35,691 nucleotides of DNA from Treponema_I sp045631425 (GTDB lineage: Bacteria; Spirochaetota; Spirochaetia; Treponematales; Treponemataceae), in contig JAZQUR010000102.1 in the NCBI GenBank assembly GCA_045631425.1, positions 1 to 35,691 of the forward strand. Direction: 5' to 3'. The position numbers and the translations under genes are program-made. Below, piece after piece: positions 26,748 to 33,511 of the stretch (positions within the stretch are counted from its first letter, which is position 1; the number at the start of each line of letters is the position of its first letter). The notes beneath the pieces are model-generated. The model saw only the letters and a list, made by a program, of their open reading frames with translations, searched no databases and was not told where the DNA came from.

Positions 26748-27468
26748 GCTTTCTTATTTTCAAGATGGGATAATTTCTTCTGCGGAAGATATCGAAGCGT
26801 TAGCCAAGAAAAAGTCTGGGAAAATCTTAGTTTTTTCAGATACACACGGAATGGATCCGGATATCATAGAGGCTGCCTTAGATAACTTTGGCCAAGATGT
26901 GGATGTTTTGCTTTTTTGTGGCGACGGTTTTTCTGATCTTGGAGAGATTGTTCAAAAAGCCCTAACCAATGAAAAATTGCAGGAAAATCTTCCAGAAATG
27001 ATAGCCTTTGTTCGTGGAAATAATGATTCCAAAACTTTTGTGATTTCGGCACCTTCTGATAAAATCTTTGATAAGTCTGAAAAAAAAGATGAAGATTCTG
27101 AAAATCAAGATAATTTTAAACTTATTCAGTTAAATATTCCTGATAGTACAACCTTCGTTTTGGCTGGTCGTCGAGTTTTTGTAACTCACGGTCATAGACA
27201 TTGTGTAAACTACGGATTCGATCAACTTTATGCCATCGCTGAAAATCTTACTGCGGATATGGTTTTTTACGGTCATACTCATCAAGGATATTACGAAGAA
27301 AATAACGGAACCTTGTTTCTAAACCCTGGAAGTTTGTGTTATCCACGAGGTGGCCAAGAACCTATGTTGGCTGTGGTTTCTTTTCCTGGAATTACAGAAC
27401 GTTACACAGTTGAGTATTTTACCGTTGATAAAAATATTTTAGGTTCTTACGTTTTTTCTTTAGCTTAA
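26740..27468 (+). CDS. YfcE-like metallophosphoesterase with acidic insert
   Basis: The start is ATG 26740 with GGAG 6 nt upstream inside the lipoprotein gene (242 aa); ATG 26737 and ATG 26722 are also in frame. Metal-site motifs are SDTHGMDP, CGDGFSDLGE, RGNNDSK, THGHRH, YGHTHQGYY and NPGSLCYPR. It differs from the 12364 paralogue by an N-terminal extension of about 25 residues and a charged insert near residues 110-120 (KKDEDSENQD). It is probably a cytoplasmic phosphodiesterase or phosphatase of unknown substrate. It follows the lipoprotein gene with overlap and precedes the small barrel gene. Confidence 0.88.
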   Translation: MNKLSYFQDGIISSAEDIEALAKKKSGKILVFSDTHGMDPDIIEAALDNFGQDVDVLLFCGDGFSDLGEIVQKALTNEKLQENLPEMIAFVRGNNDSKTFVISAPSDKIFDKSEKKDEDSENQDNFKLIQLNIPDSTTFVLAGRRVFVTHGHRHCVNYGFDQLYAIAENLTADMVFYGHTHQGYYEENNGTLFLNPGSLCYPRGGQEPMLAVVSFPGITERYTVEYFTVDKNILGSYVFSLA

Positions 27469-27484
27469 AAATTTTGGAGAAATT

Positions 27485-28063
27485 ATGAAAAATTTGAAAT
27501 TAGTTTTTCTTTCCTTGTTTTTAATTTTTACTTTTAATGGATTTGCAAATGAGTCAAAAGTAAACTTTCACTGGGGAATTGGAACTGCAGGAATTTCTTA
27601 TGGAGATGATTCAACTAAAGAATTGGTAGATAGTTTTACAAATAATGAATTTTCACGAATGATTTTGTCTGGTGAACTTGGTTTTTCTATAAAACTTGAT
27701 AAATCAATTCGTTTTGTAACTGGTGGAAATATTGTTTACGATTTATTTATAAAAAATTCTCAAAATGCTTCATTTTTTGATTACGCTTTCTTTGGAGGAT
27801 TGCGTGTTTTTCCAAATCTTGGTGGCTTTAATGTTGGCTTAGAATATAACATTGGTCAAAGAGCAAATTTCTACAATTTAGAAGATTTTGAGGATAAGTC
27901 CGATTTAACAAATTGGGGAAATGGCTTTAGATTTGTTACAGAATATGATTTTTCTTATTACACAGAAGGTCTTGCGCCAGTTATAGGACTTAGTTACAGA
28001 AGAATGCCGCGTGGTGGATTTGCAGACAATTTCTTTTCATTTTATTTTCGTTTAACATACTAG
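27485..28063 (+). CDS. Small predicted outer-membrane beta-barrel protein
   Basis: The 192-aa protein has a signal peptide (cleavage after NGFA, about residue 21). It then shows amphipathic strands with alternating aromatic and glycine residues (FHWGIGTAGISYG, GGLRVFPNLGGFNVGLEYNIG, GFRFVTEYDFSYY) and ends in FSFYFRLTY, with the terminal aromatic typical of BamA substrates. The size suits an eight-stranded barrel. It may belong to one of the treponemal small-barrel DUF families, but I cannot assign which. SD GGAG lies 7 nt before the ATG. The radical SAM gene follows after 6 nt. Confidence 0.75.
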   Translation: MKNLKLVFLSLFLIFTFNGFANESKVNFHWGIGTAGISYGDDSTKELVDSFTNNEFSRMILSGELGFSIKLDKSIRFVTGGNIVYDLFIKNSQNASFFDYAFFGGLRVFPNLGGFNVGLEYNIGQRANFYNLEDFEDKSDLTNWGNGFRFVTEYDFSYYTEGLAPVIGLSYRRMPRGGFADNFFSFYFRLTY

Positions 28064-28069
28064 GAAGAT

Positions 28070-29857
28070 ATGTCAGTTTTATTAGTTGCAATCAATTCAA
28101 AGTTTTCTCATACAAATTTGGCAGTTCGCTCTATCGCAAATTACGTAAAAGAAAATTTGCCAGAAGCAGATATTCATTTTGATGAATGGACAATTCAAGA
28201 GCCAGTGCTAAATATTCTTCGTGGAATTTCTGCTTATAATCCGAAAGTTGTTATTTTTTCTACATACATTTGGAATTGTACTCAAATTTATGCAGTTGCA
28301 AATGAGATAAAGAAAATTTTGCCAGATGTTTTGATTGGAGCTGGTGGACCTGAGGTTTCTTATAAAGATATTCATTTTTTTGATGAAAATCCTGCTTTTG
28401 ATTTTCTAGTGAAAGGGGAAGGGGAAAAAATCACCCTAGAATTGTGTAAACTTCTTTATGGAAAATCAGATCTTTTCAAAGATGAGTTTGAAAGTCGAAA
28501 TGTGGATTATTTTGATTTTTTTGAAAGCTTTGTAAAATACAATTATATGCTAGATTTGGCAAAGTTTAATTTGGAATTAATTGATGATTTGTCAGTTTTG
28601 CCATTTCCTTATCCTGAGTTTTTGCCAGAAAATCAGCGAAAACACCTTTTAGGCCCTGTAGCTCATCCTGAAAATCGGATTTTGTATTACGAATCTTCTC
28701 GTGGGTGTCCATTTTCTTGTTCATATTGTCTTTCTAGCATTGATAAAACAGTGCGATTTATGCCTTTGGAGAGAGTTTTTGCTGACTTGCAGGTTTTTCT
28801 AGATGCAAATGTTAAGCTTGTAAAGTTTGTTGATAGAACTTTTAACTTGAACGAAAATCGCTATATCAAGATTTGGGAATATATCAAAAATCACTATAAC
28901 GGAAAAACTCGGTTTCACTTTGAAATTGCGGCGGAATGTTTGTCGGATGCAGCGTTGGATTTTATCAAGGATATGCCGGAAAATTCTATTCAGTTTGAAA
29001 TTGGGGTTCAGTCTATTCATCCAAAAACATTGGAAGAGGTTGGGCGAAAGGCAAACTTGGACAATTTAAGTCGGGTAATTCAGAAAATTCCAGAGTTTAT
29101 TCACGTTCACTTGGATTTGATTGCGGGGCTTCCTTATGAATCTTTGAAGGATTTTAGAAATTCTTTTGATTATACATTCAAATTAAAGCCAAATATGCTT
29201 CAGCTGGGATTTTTGAAGGTTTTGGAAGGCACAAAGATGGAAAGCTTTGCAAAAAATCACGACTTTAAGTTTTTGTCTTTGCCACCTTACGAAGTTTTGG
29301 AAACTCCAGATATTTCTTGGAATGAGTTGCTTTTTTTGAAGGATATTGAAGCTTTGAATGATGCTTACTGGAATAGCGGAAATTTCTCAAAGATTTTTGA
29401 ATATTTGTTGTCTTTTAATGAATTTTCTCCTTTTGATTTTTATGCTTCTTTGAAAGATTTTGCCGAAAAATCTTCGGGTTTTGAAACTGCTTTGACTCAG
29501 CCTCATAAATCTGATTTTTGGTTTGAGCTGATTTTTGCATATTTTGATGGTCAAGGCTCTCTTGATGAAAAGATTTTTCCCTCATCTTTCGACAAGGATA
29601 TTGCAAAGAATTTGATAAAGTTTGATTTTATCGCTATGGGGAAAACTTCTATTTTTCCAAGTTGGTACAATCACGTTTATAGCAAGGATGCACATCATCA
29701 AGCACTTTTGAGTCACACTGATATGCACAGCACTCGCTTAGCCTACGCAAATTCTAATTATGAGGAATTTGATGTTAATCCTTTTGATTTTGCAAAAGAA
29801 AAGACAAAGGTGCTTTTTTTGTATGATTCTGGCAAGGTGAAGTCGGTTTTATTGTAA
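28070..29857 (+). CDS. B12-binding-domain radical SAM protein (DUF4080-type)
   Basis: The 595-aa protein has an N-terminal cobalamin-binding-like Rossmann domain (residues about 1-135, ending GAGGPEVSYKD and LVKGEGE). The radical SAM core follows, with the [4Fe-4S] triad C213, C217 and C220 in SRGCPFSCSYC. Later core motifs include KFVDRTFNL, FEIAAECLSD, IGVQSIHPKTLEEVGR and LIAGLPYES. The C-terminal 180 residues are a family-specific extension. This layout is found in a widespread group often annotated DUF4080/B12-binding radical SAM; the reaction is unknown. It has a clear SD (AGGA). The tRNA promoter lies just after its stop. Confidence 0.88.
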   Translation: MSVLLVAINSKFSHTNLAVRSIANYVKENLPEADIHFDEWTIQEPVLNILRGISAYNPKVVIFSTYIWNCTQIYAVANEIKKILPDVLIGAGGPEVSYKDIHFFDENPAFDFLVKGEGEKITLELCKLLYGKSDLFKDEFESRNVDYFDFFESFVKYNYMLDLAKFNLELIDDLSVLPFPYPEFLPENQRKHLLGPVAHPENRILYYESSRGCPFSCSYCLSSIDKTVRFMPLERVFADLQVFLDANVKLVKFVDRTFNLNENRYIKIWEYIKNHYNGKTRFHFEIAAECLSDAALDFIKDMPENSIQFEIGVQSIHPKTLEEVGRKANLDNLSRVIQKIPEFIHVHLDLIAGLPYESLKDFRNSFDYTFKLKPNMLQLGFLKVLEGTKMESFAKNHDFKFLSLPPYEVLETPDISWNELLFLKDIEALNDAYWNSGNFSKIFEYLLSFNEFSPFDFYASLKDFAEKSSGFETALTQPHKSDFWFELIFAYFDGQGSLDEKIFPSSFDKDIAKNLIKFDFIAMGKTSIFPSWYNHVYSKDAHHQALLSHTDMHSTRLAYANSNYEEFDVNPFDFAKEKTKVLFLYDSGKVKSVLL

Positions 29858-29878
29858 CCCTGCTTTTTTCTTTGTATC

Positions 29879-29907
29879 TTGACAAGAATAGGTTTTTTAA
29901 GTATTTT
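29879..29907 (+). promoter_or_regulatory. Promoter of the tRNA-Gln/tRNA-Glu operon
   Basis: A perfect -35 box TTGACA (29879-29884), a 17-nt spacer and the -10 box TATTTT (29902-29907). The tRNA-Gln gene begins 13 nt downstream. Confidence 0.75.
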
Positions 29908-29919
29908 TTATAAATACAT

Positions 29920-29990
29920 TCCCCGGTTGTGTAATGGTAGCACATCAGATTCTGGTTCTGATCGTGGGGGTTCGAATCCTCCCCGGGGAA
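29920..29990 (+). tRNA. tRNA-Gln (anticodon CUG)
   Basis: The acceptor arm TCCCCGG pairs with CCGGGGA (29983-29989), with discriminator A at 29990. The anticodon stem TCAGA/TCTGA encloses loop TTCTGGT, so the anticodon is CTG, reading CAG. The T-arm has GGTTCGAATCC. CCA is not encoded. The next tRNA begins after 8 nt. Confidence 0.92.
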
Positions 29991-29998
29991 AGTTTTTT

Positions 29999-30070
29999 GG
30001 TCCCTTCGTCTAACGGTTAGGACAGTGGATTCTCATTCCACCAATAGGGGTTCGATTCCCCTAGGGACTG
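29999..30070 (+). tRNA. tRNA-Glu (anticodon CUC)
   Basis: The acceptor GGTCCCT pairs with AGGGACT (one G-U at the end), with discriminator G. The anticodon stem GTGGA/TCCAC encloses loop TTCTCAT, so the anticodon is CTC, reading GAG. The T-arm has GGTTCGATTCC. CCA is not encoded. The last 18 nt are repeated exactly at 30255-30272, and 17 nt of the T-arm recur inverted at 30138-30154. Confidence 0.92.
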
Positions 30071-30091
30071 GCGAAAAATAGTTAAAGAATG

Positions 30092-30126
30092 GCTTATATG
30101 CAAAAGAGAGCGTATGAGCTTTTTTT
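30092..30126 (+). terminator. Intrinsic terminator of the tRNA operon
   Basis: GCTTATATGC (30092-30101) pairs with GCGTATGAGC (30110-30119) through ten pairs including two G-U, followed by seven T. A related terminator with one compensatory pair change lies at 30392-30426. Confidence 0.85.
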
Positions 30127-30137
30127 ATTTTAAATCA

Positions 30138-30267
30138 CCTAGGGGAATTGAACCAAAATGAGCGCCGAGCAAGTGCGAGGAAAAGGCAACAGGATGTTGC
30201 CGACAGCGAATGACGGCGGGGCGTAATGAGCAACAGGATGTTGCGATTGAAGCCCGATTCCCCTAGG
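30138..30267. repeat. GC-rich element bounded by inverted tRNA-Glu-derived ends
   Basis: The ends CCTAGGGGAAT (30138-30148) and ATTCCCCTAGG (30257-30267) are exact inverted repeats that match the T-arm/acceptor junction of the adjacent tRNA-Glu. Between them the DNA is visibly richer in G and C than the window. It carries two copies of GCAACAGGATGTTGC (30186-30200 and 30230-30244), each a five- or six-pair hairpin. There is no coding sequence. Confidence 0.65.
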
Positions 30268-30272
30268 GACTG
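30255..30272 (+). repeat. 18-bp exact duplicate of the tRNA-Glu 3' end (possible attachment site)
   Basis: CGATTCCCCTAGGGACTG here is identical to 30053-30070, the last 18 nt of tRNA-Glu, in the same orientation. Such duplications are the usual footprint of integration at a tRNA 3' end. Only 202 bp separate the copies and no integrase is visible, so this may be a remnant. Confidence 0.6.
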
Positions 30273-30274
30273 TA

Positions 30275-30363
30275 GGTTTTATCAAATACATCGTGTATTT
30301 GATAAAACCACGAGAATTTTATTCGAAAATTGTCGTTTAGCTTTAATCGGACGTCCTGTCCGA
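30275..30363. repeat. Cluster of three palindromes
   Basis: First, a 16-bp perfect inverted repeat, GGTTTTATCAAATACA at 30275-30290 matched at 30294-30309 with a TCG loop. Second, ACGA-G-AATTTT / AAAATT-G-TCGT at 30310-30336. Third, TCGGAC/GTCCGA at 30347-30363. They lie back to back between the duplicated tRNA end and the second terminator, and no reading frame covers them. Confidence 0.7.
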
Positions 30364-30391
30364 CCTGATCGACAAGAAAAGATGGTAGATG

Positions 30392-30426
30392 ACTTATATG
30401 CTTGAATGAGCGTATAAGTTTTTTTT
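30392..30426 (+). terminator. Second, related intrinsic terminator
   Basis: ACTTATATGC (30392-30401) pairs with GCGTATAAGT (30410-30419), followed by a run of T to 30426. It resembles the tRNA terminator at 30092-30126 and is followed by a similar stretch (TTTTAAA then CACCTA). No intact gene on this strand ends here. The stretch 30427-30513 shows nothing I can name. Confidence 0.7.
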
Positions 30427-30513
30427 GTTTTAAACACCTAAAAACAAAGTTTGTTATCTGTCCCAAAGTCCTTGTTAGTTAAACTCTTAATTCGCACAAT
30501 TCATAATTCTAAA

Positions 30514-30606
30514 TTATCTTTTAGCAGTATCAATTTTAGCTTCATTATATGCTTCTTCCCGTTGAACGGCTATATCTGTGTCGTAGTCGTATTCTGTAAG
30601 TATCAT
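30514..30606 (-). pseudogene. Duplicated fragment of the rpn C-terminal tail
   Basis: This 30-codon frame (MILTEYDYDTDIAVQREEAY then NEAKIDTAKR, stop TAA) copies residues that begin at an internal Met of the rpn gene just upstream. About 90% of 77 aligned bases match by eye. It starts 6 nt after the rpn stop and has no visible SD. It is either the remnant of a second rpn copy or a short duplicated tail peptide. Confidence 0.7.
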
Positions 30607-30611
30607 TTTTA

Positions 30612-30794
30612 TCATTCTAGCTCGTTAGCAATTTTTTCTATGGCTTCTAGTGTTAGACCGGTTAATTCAGATATTTGCTTAAAAGTAAGATTCATTGAAA
30701 GTCCTTGTTTCGCAGTTTCAATCTTAGCATCATTATATGCTTCTTCCCGTTGAACTGCTATATCTGTATCATAATCGTATTCTGTTAATATCAT
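30612..30794 (-). CDS. Possible intragenic short product of rpn (60 aa)
   Basis: An in-frame ATG at 30794 lies 8 nt after GAGG (complement of 30803-30806) and would give a 60-aa protein starting MILTEYDYDT and ending IEKIANELE. It corresponds to the C-terminal helical tail. The nuclease residues are absent. E. coli rpn genes make such an internal short form (RpnS) that blocks the toxic long form. Here this is an inference from the SD and from the duplicate at 30514-30606 starting at the same Met. Confidence 0.4.
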   Translation of the reverse strand: MILTEYDYDTDIAVQREEAYNDAKIETAKQGLSMNLTFKQISELTGLTLEAIEKIANELE

Positions 30795-31472
30795 ATTTTC
30801 TACCTCGGTTGCTTTTCGTTCTAGGTAATTTCCTAAAACACCGTTTTTTATGGCGGTTTTGATGGCTGTCTTAAAAGGATCGTCAACTCCAGAAGAAATA
30901 AAATCCCTCACAAGTTCCACAAACTCAGAGTATTGTTCCAAAACTCTGCAGCGTTTTAAGACCTCATTATCCTTTTCAATATTAATATTAACAACTTTTA
31001 CTGTAATTTCAAGGGGAAAATCTTGTATTTCACCGTATTTCTTTTTTGGTCGAAGAAATGCGTCTGAAAGCCTTAGCGTTTTTTCAGTTGGAAAATCTTC
31101 CTTTCCGTTGTAAAAAACGTAAAACTCTGGAGTTGGAAGCTGAATCAGTTTTCTGCCAAACTTGTTTTTACTTTTCGTGATTTTTTCGTAAATGCGAATA
31201 ATATACTCCAACATCCGAAAAGGCATGTTCTCGTTAATAGAAGATTGGTGCTCAACTAAGATAACGACTTTGTTATCGATGAGCATGGCGATGTCATTGT
31301 AAAAACTTTTGTACAAAACTTGCTCCATCATTACTGGGACGACTTCAGTTTTGTGATAATCTAGATTCGTGTTGTGAAGTGCATTGTAAAGCGACACAAA
31401 ATTCTCTTTCGCGGTGATATCCTTTGCGAATAGATCGACGAAAACAGAGTCTTTGTAATTTCGATTATTCAT
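30612..31472 (-). CDS. Rpn-family recombination-promoting nuclease / putative transposase (PD-(D/E)XK)
   Basis: The 286-aa protein begins MNNRNYKDSVFVDLFAKD, typical of the family. The nuclease core is D60 (YNDIAML) with E74 and Q76 (ILVEHQSS); Q in place of the usual K is common in this group. The MPFRMLEYI and FYVFYNGKEDFP segments follow. The C-terminal 60 residues form a separate helical tail. E. coli Rpn proteins are DNA endonucleases that raise recombination, and at least some act in anti-phage defence with a C-terminal intragenic antitoxin. SD AAGGA precedes the ATG. It is divergent from the restriction-modification operon, with a tandem-repeat region between them. Confidence 0.9.
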   Translation of the reverse strand: MNNRNYKDSVFVDLFAKDITAKENFVSLYNALHNTNLDYHKTEVVPVMMEQVLYKSFYNDIAMLIDNKVVILVEHQSSINENMPFRMLEYIIRIYEKITKSKNKFGRKLIQLPTPEFYVFYNGKEDFPTEKTLRLSDAFLRPKKKYGEIQDFPLEITVKVVNINIEKDNEVLKRCRVLEQYSEFVELVRDFISSGVDDPFKTAIKTAIKNGVLGNYLERKATEVENMILTEYDYDTDIAVQREEAYNDAKIETAKQGLSMNLTFKQISELTGLTLEAIEKIANELE

Positions 31473-31497
31473 TTTAAAATCCTTTTGCGTAAAAATG

Positions 31498-31514
31498 TGT
31501 AGAAAATCTCTACA
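31498..31514. promoter_or_regulatory. Operator-like inverted repeat in the rpn leader
   Basis: TGTAGA and TCTACA are separated by AAATC, 26 bp upstream of the rpn ATG. The size suits a dimeric repressor site or a small RNA hairpin. No regulator gene is visible nearby. Confidence 0.4.
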
Positions 31515-31589
31515 TAAATATTATTTGCAAAAAGTTTTCTAAAATTTTCAAAAAACAGCGAAAAAATATAAATTGAGGGAAAAAAAGTT

Positions 31590-31699
31590 TTTGTACGCAA
31601 AGTAAAATGATTTTGTACGCAAAACAAAATGTTTTTGTACGCAAAACAAAATGTTTTAGGGCTTATCGTAAAATGTTCTAAGGTTTATCTTAAAATATT
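31590..31699. repeat. Tandem array of five 22-bp units between rpn and hsdM
   Basis: Units start at 31590, 31612, 31634, 31656 and 31678. The first three are nearly identical (TTTTGTACGCAAA then R-Y-AAAATG). The last two are diverged (TTTAGGGCTTATCGTAAAAT type) but keep the period and the AAAAT end. TTTTG and CAAAA flank TACG, giving each unit weak dyad symmetry. There are no spacers, so it is not CRISPR. The array sits in the shared upstream region of two divergent units; 31700-31794 holds only AT-rich sequence. Confidence 0.7.
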
Positions 31700-31794
31700 T
31701 TATTATTTATGCAACTTTTTATTTGAAAGGGACAGTATATGGCATTTTGGTGCGATAAAATCATCTTATAGAAGATTTATAGAATTTGTGTTAG

Positions 31795-31800
31795 TATAAT
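31795..31800 (+). promoter_or_regulatory. -10 element of the restriction-modification operon
   Basis: TATAAT lies 23 nt upstream of the hsdM ATG. No good -35 is seen at 17 nt, although TTATAGAA repeats occur upstream (31766 and 31777), so an activator or a weak promoter is possible. Confidence 0.5.
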
Positions 31801-31822
31801 AAAACAAAAGAAGGTGGTAAAT

Positions 31823-33289
31823 ATGATTACAGGTGAAATTAAAAATAAAATAGATTCAATTTGGGATGATTTTTTCAGTGCAGGAATGAGTGAATATCTC
31901 ACTGTTATAGAGCAATTTTCATATCTTATGTTTATTCATTCTCTAGATGAAGTAGAAAATGAAACAGAACAATATGAAAAATTTTCAGGCGAAAAAAAAG
32001 AACATATTTTCCCTGCTGATAAACAAAATTATCGTTGGCATATTTTTAAAACTTTTGAAGAAACAGAACTATTCAATTTGATGGATAAAGAAATCTTTCC
32101 TTTCATAAAAACAATTAATGGAAATGAAGAAAGTGCTTTTGCTCGATATATGAAAGATGCAGCTTTTTCTATTCCAAGTCCACAAACATTAAAAGCTGTA
32201 ATTACAAAACTTGATGAACTTTTTGAAAATCCAGAAGTTCAAGCTCGTGATATGCTTGGAGATATTTACGAATATGTTTTAAGTAAAATGAATTCTTCTG
32301 GACAAGTTGGAATGTTCCGTACTCCAAAACAAATTCGCGATATGATGGTTCAACTTGTTAGACCAGAACCAATGGACACCATTTGTGACCCAGCCTGTGG
32401 AACAGCGGGATTTCTCATTTCATCAGCAGAATTTATTCGTGATACATACGGAAATAAAATGGATGATAAAGAATGGGAGCATTATTCAAAAGGTTTACTT
32501 ACAGGATTTGATACAGGTTCAACAATGCTCAAAATTTCTGCAATGAACCTTTTATTACATTCAATTCACGAACCACACATTGCGTATCAAGATAGTGTAA
32601 GCAAAAACAACGAAATAGAAGGAGAATTTGATGTAATTCTTGCAAATCCGCCTTTTACAGGAAGCGTAAACAAATCAACTATTGCTGAATCACTTACAAA
32701 TGTCTGTTCAACAACAAAAACAGAATTGCTCTTTGTGGCTTTATTTTTGCGAATGCTCAAAAAAGGTGGTCGTTGTGCTTGTATTGTTCCAGATGGTGTT
32801 TTATTTGGTTCTTCAAATGCACACAAAGCACTTCGCAAAGAGCTTGTGGAAAATCATCAATTACAAGCGGTGATTAGTATGCCAAGTGGCGTATTCAAAC
32901 CTTACGCTGGAGTAAGTACTGGAATCCTTATTTTTACAAAAACAGGCGCTGGTGGAACTGATAATGTTTGGTTTTATGATATGAAAGCCGACGGTTACAG
33001 TTTAGATGATAAACGCCAACCAATTGAAGCAAATGATATTCCTGATATTATCCAACGCTATCACAATCTTGAAAAAGAAACAGACCGTAAACGTACAGAA
33101 CAATCTTTCTTTGTGCCAAAGTCAGAAATTGTGCAAAACAATTATGATCTTTCAATCAATAAATACAAAGAAATTGTTTATGAAAAAGTTGAATATCCAG
33201 CCCCAAAAACTCTCATAGCAGAAATAAAAGATTTGCAAAACGAAATTGCAACTGATTTAGCAGAGCTAGAAAAAATGCTTGGAGAATAA
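31823..33289 (+). CDS. hsdM: Type I restriction-modification system methyltransferase subunit HsdM
   Basis: The start is ATG 31823, preceded by AAGGTGG; an in-frame GTG at 31814 overlaps that SD and is rejected (488 aa). The N-terminal HsdM domain (IWDDFFSAGMSEYLTVIEQFSYLMF) is followed by the N6-adenine methyltransferase core: motif I DPACGTAGFLIS at about residue 189 and catalytic NPPF at about residue 275. The C-terminal coiled segment contacts HsdS. With HsdS it methylates adenine at a bipartite site and protects host DNA. It is the first gene of the operon; hsdR is not in the window and may lie beyond its end. Confidence 0.95.
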   Translation: MITGEIKNKIDSIWDDFFSAGMSEYLTVIEQFSYLMFIHSLDEVENETEQYEKFSGEKKEHIFPADKQNYRWHIFKTFEETELFNLMDKEIFPFIKTINGNEESAFARYMKDAAFSIPSPQTLKAVITKLDELFENPEVQARDMLGDIYEYVLSKMNSSGQVGMFRTPKQIRDMMVQLVRPEPMDTICDPACGTAGFLISSAEFIRDTYGNKMDDKEWEHYSKGLLTGFDTGSTMLKISAMNLLLHSIHEPHIAYQDSVSKNNEIEGEFDVILANPPFTGSVNKSTIAESLTNVCSTTKTELLFVALFLRMLKKGGRCACIVPDGVLFGSSNAHKALRKELVENHQLQAVISMPSGVFKPYAGVSTGILIFTKTGAGGTDNVWFYDMKADGYSLDDKRQPIEANDIPDIIQRYHNLEKETDRKRTEQSFFVPKSEIVQNNYDLSINKYKEIVYEKVEYPAPKTLIAEIKDLQNEIATDLAELEKMLGE

Positions 33290-33292
33290 TTG

Positions 33293-33451
33293 ATGGAAAA
33301 ATTGATAACAAATCAAACTACAGGTGATATTGTAATCTATCAGACTCAAGATGGTCTTACTCAAATAAATGTAAAGTTTCACGACGAAACAGTTTGGATT
33401 ACACAAGCACAACTTGTAGAACTTTATCAAACAAGTAAATCAAATATGTGA
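33293..33451 (+). pseudogene. Truncated RhuM-family gene (N-terminal 52 codons)
   Basis: The frame reads MEKLITNQTTGDIVIYQTQD, then about 30 residues including ETVWITQAQLVELYQTSKSN, which is the conserved start of RhuM/virulence-RhuM proteins. It stops at TGA after Asn-Met, where family members continue for some 280 residues. None of the three frames in the next 60 nt restores the known sequence. A small hairpin (GCACCA/TGGTGC, 33458-33472) sits at the break. It starts 3 nt after hsdM. RhuM-like genes are common passengers in type I loci. Confidence 0.75.
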
Positions 33452-33511
33452 AATATTGCACCAAACTGGTGCAGAATCTAAATCAGTAAGACTTAGTAAA
33501 AAAGGTGGAAT

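Noticed and set aside
30850..31113. 87-codon plus-strand frame opposite rpn
   Set aside because: It is a shadow of the rpn nuclease gene, with no SD or family resemblance.
31590..31699. CRISPR array
   Set aside because: The 22-bp units are directly adjacent with no spacers, and no cas gene is present.
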